Source of the DNA: Bacteroidales bacterium
Lineage (GTDB): Bacteria; Bacteroidota; Bacteroidia; Bacteroidales; SM23-62
Direction of reading: 5' to 3'
DNA: 25,006 nt
Assembly: GCA_016783865.1 (NCBI GenBank)
Contig: JADHVS010000045.1
Location: 1-25,006, forward strand
In this document: in pieces, positions 8,898 to 16,793 of the stretch
Numbering within the stretch: the stretch's first letter is position 1
Layout of the letters: each line of letters opens with the position of its first letter
Notes under the pieces: generated by a model
Seen by the model: only the letters and a program-made list of their open reading frames with translations
Database searches by the model: none
What the model was told of the DNA's origin: nothing
Position numbers and translations under genes: made by a program

Positions 8898-9737
8898 TCA
8901 GACAATTTTATTTCTTACTGATTCAGTTTTCTCAATGAGGGCATCCAGTTGCTCCTTCGTAAAGGTTTTGTCTTCCTTATCAAAGTGAGTTTTTAATTCT
9001 TTTAAACTTTTGTGGATATCCTGGATCATAGGATCATCTTTCAGTGGTTCCATGATCTCAATGAGTTTTTCCAGGGTCTTGTCCTGATCAGAAATGATGT
9101 CTACGATCTTTTCATTGTTAATACTGATAATAGTGATCTGTGTTGTAATGTACAGGGCCTCAATCCAGCTACCTGCTAAAACCAGTACCGAAATATTATC
9201 CTGCTCGTTTTCAATAAGGTACTCGTAGGTACTGATGAAAGATTCTGTAATAATCAGGATCAGTGAATCAACGTTATCGAGATTATCTTCAACGCGTGTT
9301 ACCAGGGATTGGTTAAAACCGGTGGATATCTGAAGGTCGTTGATTAATCTGGAAGTGGCCTCAAGATATTGCATTGTTTCCTGCGTCTGGTTATATGTAG
9401 CCGCATAACTCAGGTCGGCACCATATACACCTAAATTCAAAGCCTTGCTTTTAAGATTAATATAGGTGTCAATATTTTCTGTCCTGTTACATAGATCCAA
9501 TATATAGCCCGCACCGGCATCTATTAATAGTTTGGTGACCTCAAACGCGGTGGGAAGGGGATAATCGGTAATCTCCCTGAGAACCTGTTCTTGTGTACCG
9601 GTTTCGTCGATGATCAGATCATTCTCCAGACCGGAACTCTGGGATTTTTTGTTCTTGCATCCTGATAAGGCGAAGAAAATCACTAGTAAAAGTGAAGATG
9701 TAATTAATAGAAACGATCTGGTTTGAGCAGTTTTCAT
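8898..9737 (-). CDS. Exported lipoprotein of unknown function
   Basis: A 279-residue protein with a basic N-terminus, a hydrophobic core (about 9-23) and a lipobox ALSGC, so Cys27 should be lipidated. KNKK directly follows the Cys. The mature part is acidic, almost entirely predicted helical, and rich in Ile, Asp and Glu (for example residues 80-215 and a charged stretch at 225-275), with a single Cys in the mature body (CNRTEN). I do not recognise a named domain. It stands alone: divergent from galM, with its own terminator, and separated from the ABC transporter. A helical periplasmic or surface scaffold or chaperone-like role is conceivable but has no direct support. Confidence 0.85.
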   Translation of the reverse strand: MKTAQTRSFLLITSSLLLVIFFALSGCKNKKSQSSGLENDLIIDETGTQEQVLREITDYPLPTAFEVTKLLIDAGAGYILDLCNRTENIDTYINLKSKALNLGVYGADLSYAATYNQTQETMQYLEATSRLINDLQISTGFNQSLVTRVEDNLDNVDSLILIITESFISTYEYLIENEQDNISVLVLAGSWIEALYITTQITIISINNEKIVDIISDQDKTLEKLIEIMEPLKDDPMIQDIHKSLKELKTHFDKEDKTFTKEQLDALIEKTESVRNKIV

Positions 9738-9777
9738 TCGGGTATTTTTTTAAGGATGTAATATTCAATATAGCACC

Positions 9778-9785
9778 CAAAAATA
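9778..9785 (-). promoter_or_regulatory. Possible -7 box for the lipoprotein gene
   Basis: The minus strand reads TATTTTTG, an exact TAnnTTTG match, 41 bp before the ATG at 9737. No clear -33 element is seen. The divergent gene carries the identical octamer at 9890-9897. Confidence 0.35.
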
Positions 9786-9889
9786 TAAAATAAATCCGTT
9801 AAATCTTATCACTTTCATTTTAAATTAGCTACATATTAATATTGCAATTATTTTATTCGGGTCGAATCATCAATCCTGTTCCATTTTAT

Positions 9890-9897
9890 TATTTTTG
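9890..9897 (+). promoter_or_regulatory. Possible -7 box for the galM operon
   Basis: TATTTTTG matches the Bacteroidetes TAnnTTTG consensus and lies 29 bp before the galM ATG, in an AT-rich divergent intergenic region. A -33 TTG at standard spacing is not obvious, so this is tentative. Confidence 0.35.
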
Positions 9898-9925
9898 TTT
9901 TGTAAAACTCAATAACAATTAAATT

Positions 9926-10963
9926 ATGAAAGTAGATACACGTGTTTTTGGCGATCTTACAAAAAACGAGGAAGCACACTTGTTCACCATATCTAATAAC
10001 AACGGTGTAACCATCAGCATTACTAATTTCGGAGGCATTATACCTTCTATTATTGTGCCCGACAGAAAAGGGAATCCTGATGACATTGTACTTGGATTTG
10101 AAACCTTAAGAGAATACCTGGATGACCATCCGTACATTGGAAGCCTCGTAGGCCGCTATGCCAATCGAATATCCAAAGGCAGGTTTACATTGGATGATAA
10201 AGAATACCGGCTCGTCCAGAATCACGGTGAAAACCATCTTCATGGAGGGGTAAAAGGTTTTGATAAGCTGACCTGGGATTTTAGCGAATATGCTGACCGT
10301 GACAGGGCAGGGGTGATGCTTGATTATGTAAGTCATGACATGGAGGAAGGATACCCCGGGAAACTGACTGTCCGGGTCAATTTTTCATTAAACGAGGACA
10401 ATGAATTAACCATCGAATACTCAGCGACGACTGATCAGCCCACCCCAATTAATCTGACCCATCATGGGTACTTTAATTTAAACGGGGCAAGGGATACCAT
10501 ATATGATCATAAATTGTTTATCCATGCGAATAAGTATATTGTTACGGATGATGATCTGATACCAACCGGAGAGATAAAAGAGGTTGCAGGAACTGCACTG
10601 GATTTCCGGGTTCCTAAATTGATTGGCCAGGATATCGGGAAAGTTCCGGGAGGATATGATCACTGTTACGTTATTAAAAGGGAAGGATTAAATCCGGAAT
10701 TAGCAGCAAGGGTCAGTCATCCGGAGTCAGGAAGGATAATGGAGGTATATACCACCGAACCCGGAATCCAATTCTACAGTTCGAATTTCCTCGAAGGCCT
10801 TACCGGAAAAGGTAAGATCGAATACCGAAAACACCTGGCATTATGTCTGGAAACCCAGCATTTCCCTGATTCTGTAAACCAACCGCATTTCCCTACTACG
10901 ATACTGAGACATGGTGAAACTTATAAGCAACTTACGATTTACAAGTTTCTGACAGATGCCTGA
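9926..10963 (+). CDS. galM: Aldose 1-epimerase (mutarotase)
   Basis: A 345-residue protein, normal length for GalM, which interconverts alpha and beta anomers of aldohexoses. Family motifs appear in order: GRYANRI (76-82), NHLHGG (103-108), NLTHHGYFNLNG (176-187), GGYDHCY (242-248), the HPESGR turn (265-270) and LCLETQHFPDSVNQP (306-320). By alignment to known mutarotases His180 is the catalytic acid, Glu309 the base, and His106 and Asp245 contact the sugar. There is no signal peptide, so it should act in the cytoplasm. It opens the plus-strand cluster, 27 bp ahead of the glycosylasparaginase gene, which suggests co-transcription and a role in processing sugars released by that locus. The identification is secure. 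Preference among galactose, glucose or other sugars is not determinable. Confidence 0.95.
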   Translation: MKVDTRVFGDLTKNEEAHLFTISNNNGVTISITNFGGIIPSIIVPDRKGNPDDIVLGFETLREYLDDHPYIGSLVGRYANRISKGRFTLDDKEYRLVQNHGENHLHGGVKGFDKLTWDFSEYADRDRAGVMLDYVSHDMEEGYPGKLTVRVNFSLNEDNELTIEYSATTDQPTPINLTHHGYFNLNGARDTIYDHKLFIHANKYIVTDDDLIPTGEIKEVAGTALDFRVPKLIGQDIGKVPGGYDHCYVIKREGLNPELAARVSHPESGRIMEVYTTEPGIQFYSSNFLEGLTGKGKIEYRKHLALCLETQHFPDSVNQPHFPTTILRHGETYKQLTIYKFLTDA

Positions 10964-10990
10964 CAGGTACTGTTTCTAAATTAAATACCT

Positions 10991-11971
10991 ATGACAACCA
11001 GACGAAAATTTATACAATCATCTGTTGTTGGTGCAATTGGTATGTCCATCATCAATACTGCAGCAGCATCCCGGAATATAAGGAATAAAAACTCCCCTGC
11101 TGAGGATGATCCTCTTGTAATATCTACATGGCATCATGGATTGGCTGCCAATGAGGCGGCATGGAAAATACTTCAAAATGGTGGATCAGCTATGGATGCT
11201 GTTGAGAACGGCGTGAAAGTTTCAGAAGCAGATCCATCCATCAGCTCTGTCGGTTATGGCGGCCTTCCCGACAGCGATGGGAATGTGACCCTCGATGCCT
11301 GTGTTATGGACGAAACCGGTAACGCAGGTTCTGTGGTCTTCCTGCAACACATCATGCATCCCGTATCTGTGGCGCGAATGGTAATGGAAAAAACCCCGCA
11401 CGTTATTCTGGCCGGTGACGGGGCACTTCAATTTGCACTTTCACAGGGGTTCTCGAAGCAAGACATGTTAACACCTGATGCGAAAAAGAGCTGGGAGAAA
11501 TGGAAGAAGTCAAACAAATCTATTGCACACCTGGCTGAAAATCACGATACCATCGGAATGCTTGCCATTGATAAAAATGGAAACATCTCAGGAGCCTGCA
11601 CAACCAGTGGAATTGCCTTTAAAATGCCCGGAAGGGTGGGCGATTCACCCATTATTGGTGCCGGCTTATATGTGGATAATGAGGTGGGAGGTGCCACTGC
11701 CACAGGACAGGGTGAACTGATACTCAAAATAGTGGGTTCGTTTCTGGTCACGGAGCTGATGCGGAATGGATACTCGCCAGCAATTGCTTGTAAGATGGCA
11801 GTTGAGAGGATCTATGAAAAATTTCCGGATGACCGGCATCTCCAGGTTGGCTTTATTGCTGTAAATAAGGCCGGTGAAACGGGAGGATACAGCCTGAGGA
11901 AAGGCTTTGACTATGCAGTCTTTCATGGAGATAAAAATGAACTGATACCTGCCGGCTATCTCATAGATTAA
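10991..11971 (+). CDS. N4-(beta-N-acetylglucosaminyl)-L-asparaginase (glycosylasparaginase), exported
   Basis: A 326-residue Ntn-hydrolase of the glycosylasparaginase family, which cleaves the GlcNAc-Asn bond left after proteolysis of N-glycoproteins. The autoproteolysis site is visible as ENHD-TIGM: cleavage before Thr187 would free it as the catalytic nucleophile of the beta chain. GRVGDSP (214-220), with Arg215 and Asp218 as likely substrate contacts, and GATATGQGE (234-242) are family motifs. The N-terminus MTTRRKFIQSS is followed by a hydrophobic stretch, resembling a twin-arginine export signal, and the characterised Elizabethkingia enzyme is also exported. It lies 27 bp after galM and 10 bp before the TIM-barrel fusion gene, so the three are probably one transcript. 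A plain isoaspartyl peptidase is less likely given the overall match to glycosylasparaginases. Confidence 0.92.
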   Translation: MTTRRKFIQSSVVGAIGMSIINTAAASRNIRNKNSPAEDDPLVISTWHHGLAANEAAWKILQNGGSAMDAVENGVKVSEADPSISSVGYGGLPDSDGNVTLDACVMDETGNAGSVVFLQHIMHPVSVARMVMEKTPHVILAGDGALQFALSQGFSKQDMLTPDAKKSWEKWKKSNKSIAHLAENHDTIGMLAIDKNGNISGACTTSGIAFKMPGRVGDSPIIGAGLYVDNEVGGATATGQGELILKIVGSFLVTELMRNGYSPAIACKMAVERIYEKFPDDRHLQVGFIAVNKAGETGGYSLRKGFDYAVFHGDKNELIPAGYLID

Positions 11972-11981
11972 TTCATCAGAA

Positions 11982-14732
11982 ATGGGGCGAATACTGGCTT
12001 TGTTCTCGGTGTTACTGTCCCTTTGCGGATATTCGCAGGATCTGCAGTTTCTGCAAATGGATAACAAGACCTATCTGGAGCTGATCCGGCTCAACAACAA
12101 GGAAGAAATAAAAGTACAAGGAAGCGTTGTTGCCTTCTCCTTTATTTTAAATGGCAAGCAGGTATATTCAAACGAAATCTGCAAACCCGGCGGTAAGGAC
12201 CGCTGGGAGGTCATGGCCCCCGGATTAACTGGTAATTATAGTCGGATTGATCATGATCAGCCAGGCGTAAAATACCTGCTCAGTTTAAAGAATACCGGCG
12301 ACGATACACTTGTATTTGAAAATGTAATACCTTTTGGAGGTACACCCGAACAGGTATTTATCACTTCAACCGGTCCCTGGCAGCTGGCCAGGGCCAAACT
12401 TTTTCGCCCGGATTACGGACCTGTCAGGGTAATGTTGCCCGATAATGCGTGGGAAATGGGATATGGATCGGCAGGGGTGAATGAAAACCTTTCCATATGT
12501 TCAATAGCCAGGAGAACCGGATATGAGGGATCCGAAAGAAGAAGATATGAGACTATAATTCCTCCCGGCGGGGAAATTGAATATACTTTTTTTATCGATA
12601 CATACACGGGTGAATGGCAGAACGGAATACGGTTGATGTTTCGCGACCGGTGGTTGTATGACCTGGCCAGTTTCGATAACTCACTCTATGAACGCCCCGA
12701 TTTGCAATGGATTAAAAAGGCCTATATCATATTTCTTCAGTTCGCATGGGATCAGTCTTTCTACAATAGAGATAAAGGTGTTTATTGCGTTGAGGACCAG
12801 CTAACTATGGGCAATGAATTGTTCGGGGGATTTGATGTCCTGGGCATATGGCCCACCTGGCCCAGGCTGGGTGTCGATGAACGCAACCAATATGATATGT
12901 ATGCCGATATGCCGGGAGGATTGGATGAGCTTAGCAAGATGTCTGATAATCTGAAGAAGTCTGGTGTAAAGTTTTTTATTGCTTATAATCCATGGGATAA
13001 GAGTACCCGTCAGGAAGATCATTATGAGGGATTGAGAAAATTGATAGCAGCAACCCATAGTGACGGAGTTGTAATAGATACCAGGGGTAAATCGAGCCTG
13101 GAACTCCAGGAGGCTGCCGATCAGGCGCATCCCGGGGTGATAATGTACAGCGAAGGCATGGCTGTACCCATGGATATGCCGGGTATTATATCGGGAAGGG
13201 TTCATAATGCCATTCGTTATCAGCCGGAACTGAACCTGAACAAACTGATCAAGCCTGACTTTGGAATATTCAGGGTAGCGCACATCAGTGAAGGAAGATT
13301 TCACAGGGAGACAGCCATCTCGTTTTTTAACGGTTATGGGACCGAGGTACTCACATTTGGTCCCGGAAGGCCGGCCTGGATAGAGGAAGAGTTGAGATAC
13401 CTTGGAAAAACAACAATGATCCTGCGCGAAAACCAAAAGGCATTCATTGAATTTCACTGGACACCATTGATCTCCGCTTTGAAAGACAGTATTTGGGTTA
13501 ACAGTTGGAGAGACGGAGAAAAGGAGATCTTTACTGTTTTTAGCCTTGACCACAATGGATATGACGGGGCACTGATTGAATCTAAAATACTTACTGACAG
13601 GCATTTTGTAAGTCTCTGGTCTCATCGTGAACTTGAACTGGTACCTGCAGGTGAGAAGAAATATATTCCGGTCAGCATCCGGTCCTTTAATCAATCGTGG
13701 CACGGAACCAGGCGGGAAGGAAATGTGGATTGTATCGCCAGTCTGCCGGTACTGATCCAGGCAAAAAGATACGGGGATTTTGTTCAATTCCGGGCCGACC
13801 GGGGTGACCAGGTCAGGGTTTGGCTGGGTGATCCGGACTATCAGAATGATCCGGTATTATTTGAGCCGGGAGAAGGTTCATTTAAAATCAGTGATTATGA
13901 TCCGGGTTATGAAGACAAGATCGTGATTCAGTTATTTGAAGAGGATCAATTGCTTGATGAAAGGGTCCTGGAATGGCCCATGGGAATGCCCTGGCTGATA
14001 AGTGAGGTAACACCGACCCAGAAGGCTTCAGGCGTTCTTTCCGGGATGATCCCTATTGCTGGCGGATCCTTTGATTTTCAGGTTACTAATCCGGACCAGT
14101 TTATTCCATACCCGGATTACTCCAAGGGTAGAACTGTTGAGGTATCTCCTTTCCACATGGATAAATATCCGGTCACAAATCAGGATTATCACCGGTTTGT
14201 TAAAGAATCGGGATATTTACCTTCTGATAATACAAACTATTTAAAGCATTGGAAATCAGGAAAATATATGGATGGAGCCGGTGATCATCCGGTGGTATAT
14301 GTTAGTTATGAAGATGCCCTGGCCTATGCTGAGTGGGCCGGTAAACGGCTCCCCACAGAAATTGAGTGGCAATATGCCGCCCAGGGTTCATTTGGAAGGA
14401 AGTGGCCCTGGGGTAATGAGTTGGTCGAGGAGAATTACAACGCCGGGAACAATGGGATAATGCCGGTTGATTCACATCCTGCGGGGGGAAGTGTGCATGG
14501 TATATGCGATCTGGTTGGTAATGTGTGGCAGATGACAAACGATGTATATTACAATGGGAGTCATAAAATGTTAATCATTCGGGGAGGATCGTATTATAAT
14601 CCAACATCCAGCATTTGGTATGTTAAGGGTGGCCCCCAACCCCTCGACCGAACTCAAATGTTATTGTTGGTGGCACCTGGATATGACCGTTGCTCAACAG
14701 TAGGTTTTCGTTGTATTATGGATGCGCTATAA
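11982..14732 (+). CDS. Exported TIM-barrel (candidate glycosidase) fused to non-catalytic FGE/SUMF1-like domain
   Basis: A 916-residue protein with signal peptide (about 1-19, ending GYSQ). Residues 20-220 look beta-rich. Residues 235-490 have the alternating pattern of a (beta/alpha)8 barrel, with FGGFDVLGIWPTWPRLG (281-297), GVVIDTRGKS (362-371), MYSEGM (388-393) and YGTEVLTFGPGRP (452-464). Asp366 and Glu391 are at strand ends and are candidate catalytic acids; this is inference. A beta region follows (500-665). Residues 685-916 form an FGE-sulfatase-like domain: FHMDKYPVTNQDYHRFV, HPVVYVSYEDALAYAEWAGKRLPTE-type helix, WPWGNE, DLVGNVWQM, RGGSYY and VGFRC. The Cys pair used by true formylglycine-generating enzymes is missing after RGGSYY, so this domain is more likely structural or carbohydrate-binding. 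No known GH family was recognised. Genomic company (glycosylasparaginase, galM) supports glycan degradation. Confidence 0.8.
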   Translation: MGRILALFSVLLSLCGYSQDLQFLQMDNKTYLELIRLNNKEEIKVQGSVVAFSFILNGKQVYSNEICKPGGKDRWEVMAPGLTGNYSRIDHDQPGVKYLLSLKNTGDDTLVFENVIPFGGTPEQVFITSTGPWQLARAKLFRPDYGPVRVMLPDNAWEMGYGSAGVNENLSICSIARRTGYEGSERRRYETIIPPGGEIEYTFFIDTYTGEWQNGIRLMFRDRWLYDLASFDNSLYERPDLQWIKKAYIIFLQFAWDQSFYNRDKGVYCVEDQLTMGNELFGGFDVLGIWPTWPRLGVDERNQYDMYADMPGGLDELSKMSDNLKKSGVKFFIAYNPWDKSTRQEDHYEGLRKLIAATHSDGVVIDTRGKSSLELQEAADQAHPGVIMYSEGMAVPMDMPGIISGRVHNAIRYQPELNLNKLIKPDFGIFRVAHISEGRFHRETAISFFNGYGTEVLTFGPGRPAWIEEELRYLGKTTMILRENQKAFIEFHWTPLISALKDSIWVNSWRDGEKEIFTVFSLDHNGYDGALIESKILTDRHFVSLWSHRELELVPAGEKKYIPVSIRSFNQSWHGTRREGNVDCIASLPVLIQAKRYGDFVQFRADRGDQVRVWLGDPDYQNDPVLFEPGEGSFKISDYDPGYEDKIVIQLFEEDQLLDERVLEWPMGMPWLISEVTPTQKASGVLSGMIPIAGGSFDFQVTNPDQFIPYPDYSKGRTVEVSPFHMDKYPVTNQDYHRFVKESGYLPSDNTNYLKHWKSGKYMDGAGDHPVVYVSYEDALAYAEWAGKRLPTEIEWQYAAQGSFGRKWPWGNELVEENYNAGNNGIMPVDSHPAGGSVHGICDLVGNVWQMTNDVYYNGSHKMLIIRGGSYYNPTSSIWYVKGGPQPLDRTQMLLLVAPGYDRCSTVGFRCIMDAL

Positions 14733-14743
14733 ATTGAACAACC

Positions 14744-14771
14744 GATGAACGACGAACGATGAACGAAGAAC
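14744..14771. repeat. Heptamer tandem repeat (GATGAAC unit) after the TIM-barrel gene
   Basis: Four 7-bp units in a row: GATGAAC, GACGAAC, GATGAAC, GAAGAAC. It starts 11 bp after the TAA stop and fills much of the 79-bp gap before the M1 peptidase gene. Confidence 0.85.
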
Positions 14772-14811
14772 ATTTTTATCTACCTTTATCCCAGAAATAT
14801 TTTGCAGGAAG

Positions 14812-16752
14812 ATGAAGTTGACGAGGTTATTACTTATTTACATATTAGCATTATTGCTATCACCCGTAAATGCGCAACACAATCATGATGAGCATTGTTC
14901 AGGATTAAAGAGCCGGCAGGAATTGAATGCAGATACCTATGTGGCTGACCCTGCTTTGCTTAATTATGATGTTGTGTTCTATTATATTGATCTTCAGGCC
15001 AATGACACAAGTACTTATATAAAAGGTTTCACTGAGATACACGCCGTTGCAGTATCCGGCAACCTTTCTGAGATTGTCTTTGAATTATCCACTGTTTTCA
15101 GCATTGATTCGATACTGATTGATGGAACTAAAACAGATAGTTTTACTCATGCCGGTAATATTATCCGCATCAATCCGGCGGAGACTTTTCAACAAAACGA
15201 TCATTTTACCAGCCGTGTCTATTACCATGGCTCCGGTGGGAACGATTCATTTTTCTCCGGAATTTCCAGCAAGATAGATTCCCAGTGGGACCAGCATGTT
15301 ACCTATACCCTGTCAGAGCCATTTCATGCTTCAGATTGGTTTGTCAGCAAACAGGTTTTGACTGATAAGGCTGACTCTGCCTATATTTTTATCACAACGG
15401 ATACTTCCCTTATGGCCGGGTCAAATGGTCTTTTGTCAAAAGTGGCCGAACTACCGGAAGGAAAACACCGGTTTGAATGGAAAACAAATTATCCCATTGC
15501 TTTCTATCTCCTCAGCATGTGCGTGTCGGATTACCAGGATTACAGCGTATATGCCTTCCCGGAAAAAGGACCGGAAAAAATATTAATCCAGAATTACATC
15601 TACGATGTACCACTTTTTCTTGATGAGAACAAGGAAGATATTGACATGACGGCTGATATGATAGAATTGTTTTCCGGCCTCTATACAATGTATCCTTTTG
15701 AGAAAGAAAAATACGGTCACTGTTATGCTCCGATGGGAGGTGGGATGGAGCATCAGACCATGACCACCCTTTCGAGTTTTAATTTCGGGCTCGTTTCCCA
15801 TGAACTGGCACATATGTGGTTTGGAGATAACGTTACCTGTGCCACGTGGCAGGATATCTGGATCAATGAGGGCTTCGCTTCCTATTCAGAATACCTTGCC
15901 CTTGAATACCTGGTATCGTATGAGTCGGCACAGTCATGGATGGTTAACGCACACGACCGGGCCAGGACCGAACCGGATGGCAGTATCTACATCCCGGAGG
16001 CAGATGCCACTGATATCTGGAGGATTTTCAGTGGATCACTGTCTTATAAGAAAGGTGCAGCAATAATTCATATGTTGCGGTATGAACTGGATAATGATTC
16101 GGTGTTCTTTGATGTTCTGAGGAATTTTCAGAAATCATATAAGGATAGTGTAGCAACCGGAATGGATTTTCTTCAGATACTGGAAGAGACATCGGACATG
16201 GAGTTCGACTGGTTTTTTGATCAGTGGTATTTCGGTAAGGGATTTCCGAAATTCAGTTTTACCTGGTGGCAGAACAAGGATAGTCTGAACATCTCAAGCA
16301 TACAGACCGGATCCTCTGACGATACTCCTTTCTTCCGGTCCCATATGGATTTCCAGGTCACTTTTGTGAATGGCACGGACACTATTATACGCTTCGAACA
16401 GACAGAAAATGACCAACTGTTCCGGATCAGTGTTCCGAATTTTGTATCCAATGTAATTGCCGATCCTGAAAATTGGATACTTGAGTCCTCTTCGATCATC
16501 AAAAAACCGGTTGAATGGGGTACTTTCAGCGTGGGCCCAAATCCCTTTACCGATGAGATCATAATTGAGTTCAACTATTCCAACCTCAACAGGGATATAA
16601 CCATTTCTGACATGACAGGTAAAGTGGTGAGTAAATTTGAAACTGAGAGCCAGCTGGTTTCTATTCCTGTACGTAACCTCACCAGGGGTGTTTATGTTAT
16701 TACAGTTAAGGAGGGTAGTAAGATTAGCAGTACTAAGATTATTAAGGAGTAA
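14812..16752 (+). CDS. Secreted M1-family metallopeptidase with T9SS sorting domain
   Basis: A 646-residue protein. The signal peptide (about 1-22, ending NAQ) is followed by a beta-rich M1 N-terminal domain (about 40-245), then a gluzincin catalytic domain with GGGMEHQ (310-316, the GAMEN-type loop), HELAH (330-334), zinc-ligand Glu353 in INEGFASYSEY, and Tyr412 in SYKKGA, the transition-state tyrosine of the family. The last ~75 residues (GPNPFTDEIIIEF, ISDMTGKVV, LTRGVYVITV, a KIIKE end) are a type IX secretion sorting domain, so the enzyme should be exported through the outer membrane and released or surface-anchored. It lacks the large C-terminal helical domain of longer aminopeptidases. 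It is 79 bp after the TIM-barrel gene on the same strand. An aminopeptidase trimming peptides, perhaps from glycoproteins, is likely; substrate preference is unknown. Confidence 0.92.
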   Translation: MKLTRLLLIYILALLLSPVNAQHNHDEHCSGLKSRQELNADTYVADPALLNYDVVFYYIDLQANDTSTYIKGFTEIHAVAVSGNLSEIVFELSTVFSIDSILIDGTKTDSFTHAGNIIRINPAETFQQNDHFTSRVYYHGSGGNDSFFSGISSKIDSQWDQHVTYTLSEPFHASDWFVSKQVLTDKADSAYIFITTDTSLMAGSNGLLSKVAELPEGKHRFEWKTNYPIAFYLLSMCVSDYQDYSVYAFPEKGPEKILIQNYIYDVPLFLDENKEDIDMTADMIELFSGLYTMYPFEKEKYGHCYAPMGGGMEHQTMTTLSSFNFGLVSHELAHMWFGDNVTCATWQDIWINEGFASYSEYLALEYLVSYESAQSWMVNAHDRARTEPDGSIYIPEADATDIWRIFSGSLSYKKGAAIIHMLRYELDNDSVFFDVLRNFQKSYKDSVATGMDFLQILEETSDMEFDWFFDQWYFGKGFPKFSFTWWQNKDSLNISSIQTGSSDDTPFFRSHMDFQVTFVNGTDTIIRFEQTENDQLFRISVPNFVSNVIADPENWILESSSIIKKPVEWGTFSVGPNPFTDEIIIEFNYSNLNRDITISDMTGKVVSKFETESQLVSIPVRNLTRGVYVITVKEGSKISSTKIIKE

Positions 16753-16758
16753 TTGAAT

Positions 16759-16785
16759 AGTCTGCAAGTCTGCAAGTCTGCAAGT
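16759..16785. repeat. Octamer tandem repeat (AGTCTGCA)x3 between convergent genes
   Basis: Three perfect 8-bp copies plus AGT. It begins 6 bp after the M1 peptidase stop and occupies most of the 41-bp gap to the GH3 stop. No classical terminator is seen between these convergent genes. The period is 8 rather than 7, unlike the other arrays. Confidence 0.9.
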
Positions 16786-16793
16786 TGGATATA

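Noticed and set aside
12801..13787. 328-codon minus-strand open frame inside the TIM-barrel gene
   Set aside because: It is antisense to a coherent 916-residue protein with signal peptide and recognisable C-terminal domain; its own translation shows no domain pattern and is Cys/Pro-rich noise.
11982..14732. Formylglycine-generating enzyme (sulfatase activator)
   Set aside because: The domain is at the end of a larger exported protein and lacks the Cys pair after RGGSYY; no sulfatase gene is in the window.
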